Shown in pieces: positions 60,361-64,000 of a stretch of DNA of 64,000 nucleotides. Position 1 is the stretch's first letter, and each line of letters starts with the position of its first letter. The notes beneath the pieces were generated by a model. That model saw only the letters and a program-made list of their open reading frames with translations. It did no database searches and had not been told where the DNA came from. This stretch comes from Azorhizobium doebereinerae UFLA1-100. Lineage in GTDB: Bacteria > Pseudomonadota > Alphaproteobacteria > Rhizobiales > Xanthobacteraceae. The translations under genes were made by a program, and so were the position numbers. The DNA is taken from positions 36,249 through 100,248 of the forward strand of contig NZ_KI421497.1 of assembly GCF_000473085.1 (NCBI RefSeq), read 5' to 3'.

Positions 60361-62505
60361 ATGAACCCCCCCGCCGCCCGCCACGTCCTCGCCGCCCTGT
60401 TCGCCCTGCTGATGCTGGCGCTGCCGACGGCGGTCTTCGCCCAGCAGGCCGCCACCGCCCAGCCGAGCCTGCGCCTGCGGGTCGGCGATGTGCTGAGCAT
60501 CGTCATGCCGGGCGAGGCCGCCTTCAACAAGGACTTCCTCGTCGACCGTAACGGCCGCGTCTCCCTGCCGGAAGTGGGCGACGTGGACGTGGTCGGGCGC
60601 ACCCTGCCCGAGGCCATCGTGCTGGTGCATGACGCCCTCGCCCGCGCCTACCGCGACCTCGGCCGCCTCCAAGTGGAGCTCAAGGAGCGCCGGCTGCTGG
60701 TCACCGTGCTCGGCTACGTCGCCAATCCCGGCGAGGTCAACCTGCCGGTGGACGCCGGCATCCAGCAGGCCATCACCGCCGCCGGCGGGCTGCTGCAGGG
60801 CGCCCAGCTCGACAAGCTGCAATTGCGCCGCGGCAACCGCACGAGCGTCTTCGACTACAAGAAGTATCTCGACACAGGCGACACCCGCCTGATCCCGCAA
60901 TTGCAGCCGCTGGACGTGATCTTCGTCCCGTCCTCCCCGGCCACCGGCAACGTGCAGATCAATTTCGACGCCCGCACACTGGCCGACCAGGGCGACGCCG
61001 CCGATACGACGAGCGCGGTCAAGGTGTTCGGCGAAGTCGTCCGCGCCGGCTCCTTCGGCTACAAGGAAGGCCTCACCGTCGTCGACATGATCATGCGCGC
61101 CGGCGGCGTCACCCGCTACGCCTCCACCGAGCAGATCCGCGTCATCAACGGCGGCGAGCCCATCGTCTTCAACCTGCGCCGCTATCTCGACACCGGCGAC
61201 GACAAGCTGCTGCCGGCGCTGAAGCCCGGGGCCACCATCTTCGTGCCCAAGCAGGAGGAGGAGATCCGCCGCTCGGTGCGCACGGTCTATGTGATCGGCG
61301 AAGTGAACCGCCCCGGCCCGCTGGAAGCCCCGCCGGATGCGCGCCTGATCGAGATCCTGGCCAATGCCGGCGGCCCGACGCGCTACGCGGAGACCCGCCA
61401 GATCCGCATCCTGAAGGCGGACGGCGGCACCGAGCGGTTCGACCTCACGGCCTATACCGAAGGCAACCGCGTCCCGCTGCCGCTGATCCTGCCGGGCGAC
61501 GCCATCTTCGTGCCGGAGAAGATCGAATCTTCCGACCGGCCGTCCTGGCTGAAGATCCCGCCGTCCCGCGCGGTGCAGGTCATCGGCGAGATGAACAAGC
61601 CCGGCCGCTACGAATGGTCGGACGAGATGAGCCTGCTCGACCTGCTGGGCGAGGCCGGCGGCCCGAACCAGCGCGCGGACATCGCGCACCTGCAGATCCT
61701 CCAGTCCGAGAAGGACACCGCGAACCCGCTGTCCTTCGACCTCCAGGCCTTCCTCTCCACCGGTGGGTCGCTGTCGCAGCTGCCGAAGATCCGCGCCGGC
61801 AACGTGATCCGCATGCCCTCGCTGCCGGAATCGCCCATCGACAACAAGGCGAAGTGGGTGCAGATGGCGAAGGAAGACGTCATCTACATCATGGGTCAGG
61901 TGCAGATCCCAGGCCGCTACGCGTTCAACAAGAACATGAGCTTCCTGGACATCCTGACCGCCGCCAACGGCCCCACCGGCACCGCGGACCTGCGCAACGT
62001 GCGCATCTCCCATCGCGGCCTGCCGGGCTCGAAGGTGACGCAGCTCAACCTGGCGCAGTATTTCGCCACCGGCGACGAGAAGCTGCTGCCCAAGGTGAAG
62101 ACCGGCGACGTCATCTTCGTCCCCGACCGCACCAACAAGGACTGGTTCGACGACAGCAAGGAGAGCACGGTGCGCGTGCTCGGCGCCGTCGCCAAGCCCG
62201 GCCGCTACCGCTTCGACAACAGCATGACCCTGCTCGACCTGCTGGCCGAGGCGGGCGGGCCCACCAACGAGGCCTATCAGCAGAAGATCGTGGTGGTGAA
62301 CCTCGGCTGCTGCCGCGAACAGGCCCGGGTGTTCGACCTGATCCAGTTCGCCAAGACCGGCGACATCCGGCAACTGCCGGTGGTGCAGGCGGGCGACACG
62401 GTCTACGTGCCCACCACCTCGCAGAGCGGCTGGAAGATCTTCGTGGACGGCATCCAGAACGTCCTGCCGATCATCTCGCTGATCGCCTACCTGTCCGGCG
62501 GCTGA
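60361..62505 (+). CDS. Polysaccharide export protein with six SLBB repeats (Wza-like)
   Basis: 714 residues. A signal peptide (FALLMLALPTAVFAQQ) precedes a Poly_export domain (LRVGDVLSIVMPGEAAF, SLPEVGDVDVVGRTLPEA, about 40-115). Then six SLBB units follow, each starting with a pattern like VLGxVxxPGxxx and closing with xxPGDxIFVP: near residues 118, 218, 317, 405, 505 and 600. Ordinary Wza has two SLBB domains; multi-SLBB exporters span the periplasm in some alphaproteobacteria. The C-terminal end (WKIFVDGIQNVLPIISLIAY) is a likely amphipathic membrane helix. No N-terminal lipobox is seen, unlike E. coli Wza. Confidence 0.9.
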   Translation: MNPPAARHVLAALFALLMLALPTAVFAQQAATAQPSLRLRVGDVLSIVMPGEAAFNKDFLVDRNGRVSLPEVGDVDVVGRTLPEAIVLVHDALARAYRDLGRLQVELKERRLLVTVLGYVANPGEVNLPVDAGIQQAITAAGGLLQGAQLDKLQLRRGNRTSVFDYKKYLDTGDTRLIPQLQPLDVIFVPSSPATGNVQINFDARTLADQGDAADTTSAVKVFGEVVRAGSFGYKEGLTVVDMIMRAGGVTRYASTEQIRVINGGEPIVFNLRRYLDTGDDKLLPALKPGATIFVPKQEEEIRRSVRTVYVIGEVNRPGPLEAPPDARLIEILANAGGPTRYAETRQIRILKADGGTERFDLTAYTEGNRVPLPLILPGDAIFVPEKIESSDRPSWLKIPPSRAVQVIGEMNKPGRYEWSDEMSLLDLLGEAGGPNQRADIAHLQILQSEKDTANPLSFDLQAFLSTGGSLSQLPKIRAGNVIRMPSLPESPIDNKAKWVQMAKEDVIYIMGQVQIPGRYAFNKNMSFLDILTAANGPTGTADLRNVRISHRGLPGSKVTQLNLAQYFATGDEKLLPKVKTGDVIFVPDRTNKDWFDDSKESTVRVLGAVAKPGRYRFDNSMTLLDLLAEAGGPTNEAYQQKIVVVNLGCCREQARVFDLIQFAKTGDIRQLPVVQAGDTVYVPTTSQSGWKIFVDGIQNVLPIISLIAYLSGG

Positions 62506-62516
62506 ACGCCGCTCCA

Positions 62517-62540
62517 CCCCGGCGCGCCGCCGCGCCGGGG
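62517..62540. terminator. Strong GC hairpin between the export protein and ATPase genes
   Basis: CCCCGGCGCG and CGCGCCGGGG pair perfectly around CCGC, starting 12 bp after the stop. No T-run follows, so it may be a pause, an mRNA stabiliser or a partial attenuator rather than a full terminator. Confidence 0.5.
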
Positions 62541-62639
62541 ACGAAACCGGCGCCCGGGGTTGCTTTCGGTACGGCAAACCCCATTGTGACATCTGACCGT
62601 GCGGGGCCGCATCCACGCCTGCCGCGACTGGAGGAAGGA

Positions 62640-63326
62640 ATGTGGGGCAGAGGTCTTCGCGAGGTTGAGACGGTCTTCCTCGCCACATTCGGCCAAGGGG
62701 CGCGGGTGGTCGGGGTCACCGGCGTGCTCAGCGACAGCGGCGTGTCCACCATGGCCGGGGCGCTTGCCGAGCGCTCGCAGCGCCAGAGCCGGACGCTGCT
62801 CGTCGGCCTCGCCGACCCCACCGCCGCCGTTCCCGCCCAGGCGACCACCTGGACGCCGGAGGACGCGGACCTGAGCGACTTCATCCTGCCGGACCCGCGC
62901 GGCTTCGACCGCCTCATGGCCGCGCCCATGCCGGAGATGAGCTTCGCCTTCCGCAACGCGGTCGCCATCCGCAACATGCTGGACCGGCTGCTGCGGACCT
63001 ATGACGCCATCGTGCTGGACCTCGCCCCGGTGGAGCCGCGCGAGCGCGTCGCCGTGCCGGTGACGGCGGTCGCCTCCGCCTGCGAGAGCGTGATCATCGT
63101 CTGTCTGGCGGGGCGCGTCACCCGCGGCGCGCTGAACCGCGCCGCCGCCTCCCTGCGCCAGGCCAATGCCCCGCTCCAGGGCATCGTCGTGAATGATCGC
63201 TTCAACCCCACCCCGGGCGAGGAGATGGCCGACGAGGCGGAGCGCTTCGCTCCCATCGCCCCCGGGCTGGTGGACCGCTTCATCGCCGCGGTGCGCAACA
63301 GCAAGCTGCTCAACACCAAGCTCTGA
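62640..63326 (+). CDS. CpsD/BY-kinase-like ATPase with degenerate nucleotide-binding motifs
   Basis: 228 residues from ATG 62640, which follows GGAGGAAGGA. The overall pattern is that of the polysaccharide tyrosine-kinase (CpsD/Wzc C-terminal) and ParA-like fold: VVGVTGVLSDSGVSTMAGAL where Walker A (GxGKS/T) should be, TLLVGLADP where Walker A' (LLIDxD) should be, and AIVLDLAPVEP for Walker B; VVNDRFNP ends the core. The Walker A lysine is replaced (SDSGVST) and the A' aspartate by glycine. No tyrosine-rich C-terminal tail is seen. Probably an inactive or altered regulator of the Wzz-type partner on the opposite strand. Confidence 0.75.
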   Translation: MWGRGLREVETVFLATFGQGARVVGVTGVLSDSGVSTMAGALAERSQRQSRTLLVGLADPTAAVPAQATTWTPEDADLSDFILPDPRGFDRLMAAPMPEMSFAFRNAVAIRNMLDRLLRTYDAIVLDLAPVEPRERVAVPVTAVASACESVIIVCLAGRVTRGALNRAAASLRQANAPLQGIVVNDRFNPTPGEEMADEAERFAPIAPGLVDRFIAAVRNSKLLNTKL

Positions 63327-63338
63327 CCGGCGGACCGA

Positions 63339-64000
63339 TCAGGCCGTCCGCATGCGGTTCGGCGCCTCGATGCGGGGGATGCGGGCGATGACCGGAACGC
63401 CGAGCACCCGGGCGAAATCCACCGGCCGGCGCAGGCGCGTGTCCAGCAGCTCGCTCGCCGCCGCCAGCGCCGCGCCCACCGCGCCGCCGCAGAACACGCC
63501 CGCCAGCAGGTACAGGAAATAGCCCGGCGACACCTTCGACGCCGGTTCGGCGGGCGCTTCCAGCACCTTCACGCGCTCCGGCGCCTCGAACAGGCCGAGC
63601 GCGCCGGTGACGCGGGCCATCTCGTAGCGCTTGGCGAGCGATTCGTAATTCTCCCGGGCGAAGGTGACCGCGCGGTCGAGCTGCTGCTGCTGCTGCTCGA
63701 TGGGGCCGAACTCGGCGATGTCGCGCTGGAGGGCGGCGATCACCTTCTTCAGCTGCTCGACCTCGTTCTCAAGGCCGACGCGCTTGGCCTGCTGCTCCTG
63801 CAGGCGCTGAAGCTGGGAGACCAGCAGCGGCGTGGCGTTGCGGTTCTCATTGTCCTTCGCCTGCCCGCTGGCGGTGCTGCCGCCGATGCCGGCGGCGAGA
63901 TTCCACAGCCGGTCGAGGTCGGACGAATCGATCGCATGGCTGTCGCTCAGGAGGTGCCGGCGCTCCTCCTCAAGGCGCTGCAACCGCCATTCGGCGGCCT
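63339..64000 (-). CDS. Wzz/GumC-type polysaccharide chain-length determinant (partial)
   Basis: At least 220 codons, open to the window edge; the N-terminal part is outside. Visible are a long coiled-coil (LLVSQLQRLQEQQAKRVGLE, EVEQLKKVIAALQRDI), the GNVR-type region (LDRAVTFARENYESLAKRYE), and the C-terminal membrane helix (GYFLYLLAGVFCGGAVGAAL) with a short basic tail (DTRLRRPVDFARVLGVPVIARIP). This protein sets polymer chain length and usually pairs with a CpsD-like ATPase, here the convergent neighbour 12 bp away. Convergent orientation instead of one operon is unusual. Confidence 0.9.
   Translation of the reverse strand, partial: AAEWRLQRLEEERRHLLSDSHAIDSSDLDRLWNLAAGIGGSTASGQAKDNENRNATPLLVSQLQRLQEQQAKRVGLENEVEQLKKVIAALQRDIAEFGPIEQQQQQLDRAVTFARENYESLAKRYEMARVTGALGLFEAPERVKVLEAPAEPASKVSPGYFLYLLAGVFCGGAVGAALAAASELLDTRLRRPVDFARVLGVPVIARIPRIEAPNRMRTA

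Noticed and set aside
59833-62688. 951-codon open frame antisense to the lipoprotein and SLBB genes
   Set aside because: Shadow frame caused by the GC-rich third positions of the real genes.

Overview
The window is GC-rich (most coding lines about 70% GC), densely packed and almost entirely chromosomal in character. Family content points to an alphaproteobacterium of the order Hyphomicrobiales: a TIGR02302/DUF4175 envelope protein, a DUF2125 protein, a Tim44-like protein followed by MltA and a Smr protein, an EcfG-type stress promoter before PRC-barrel genes, and a leucine-type transporter linked to acyl-CoA ligases. The closest guess is Xanthobacteraceae (Xanthobacter, Azorhizobium or Ancylobacter type), inferred from gene content only. 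I see no rRNA, tRNA or CRISPR array.

Layout. 1-5825: an autotransporter tail, a MarR regulator, patatin lipase plus 3-hydroxybutyrate dehydrogenase, Zur, ispG and a YceI protein. 5935-7202: a low-GC two-gene module (DUF1828-like protein plus an unknown partner) that stands out as foreign. 7283-21898: a branched-chain-type ABC transporter (livG, livH, livM, binding protein, livF) interleaved with two AMP-forming CoA ligases, divergent from a TetR regulator and a 3-methylcrotonyl-CoA carboxylase operon; together these look like uptake, activation and breakdown of a branched or aromatic carboxylate. 22277-28209: glutamine amidotransferase, two EamA transporters (one frameshifted), an RluA-type pseudouridine synthase, LysR and glucokinase. 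28518-31545: Tim44-like, mltA, Smr and an XRE regulator. 31582-32382: two PRC-barrel genes behind a near-perfect EcfG promoter. 32419-38604: a TetX-like flavin monooxygenase, a large TIGR02302 protein and a 579-residue protein of unknown function. 38785-45334: hpt, ftsEX, a YdcF protein, plsC, a ChaC-like cyclotransferase and a DUF2125 protein. 45348-48290: tyrC-hisC-chorismate mutase operon.

48406-64000: a flippase, then a purine-use operon (xanthine dehydrogenase-type subunits, NCS2 permease, guanine deaminase), then an exopolysaccharide locus: a GT2/sugar-phosphate transferase fusion and a GT4 enzyme on one strand; a STAS protein, a lipoprotein, a six-SLBB export protein and a degenerate tyrosine-kinase-like ATPase on the other; and the end of a Wzz/GumC-type chain-length protein running off the window.

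Main points for a second look: the low-GC DUF1828 module; a 17-bp tandem duplication that breaks the xanthine-dehydrogenase-type gene (removing one copy restores a 913-residue frame); the BY-kinase homologue that lacks its Walker A lysine; the GT2-sugar transferase fusion; a 52-bp nested hairpin at 23259-23310; and a family of G-rich palindromic intergenic repeats arranged in inverted pairs.
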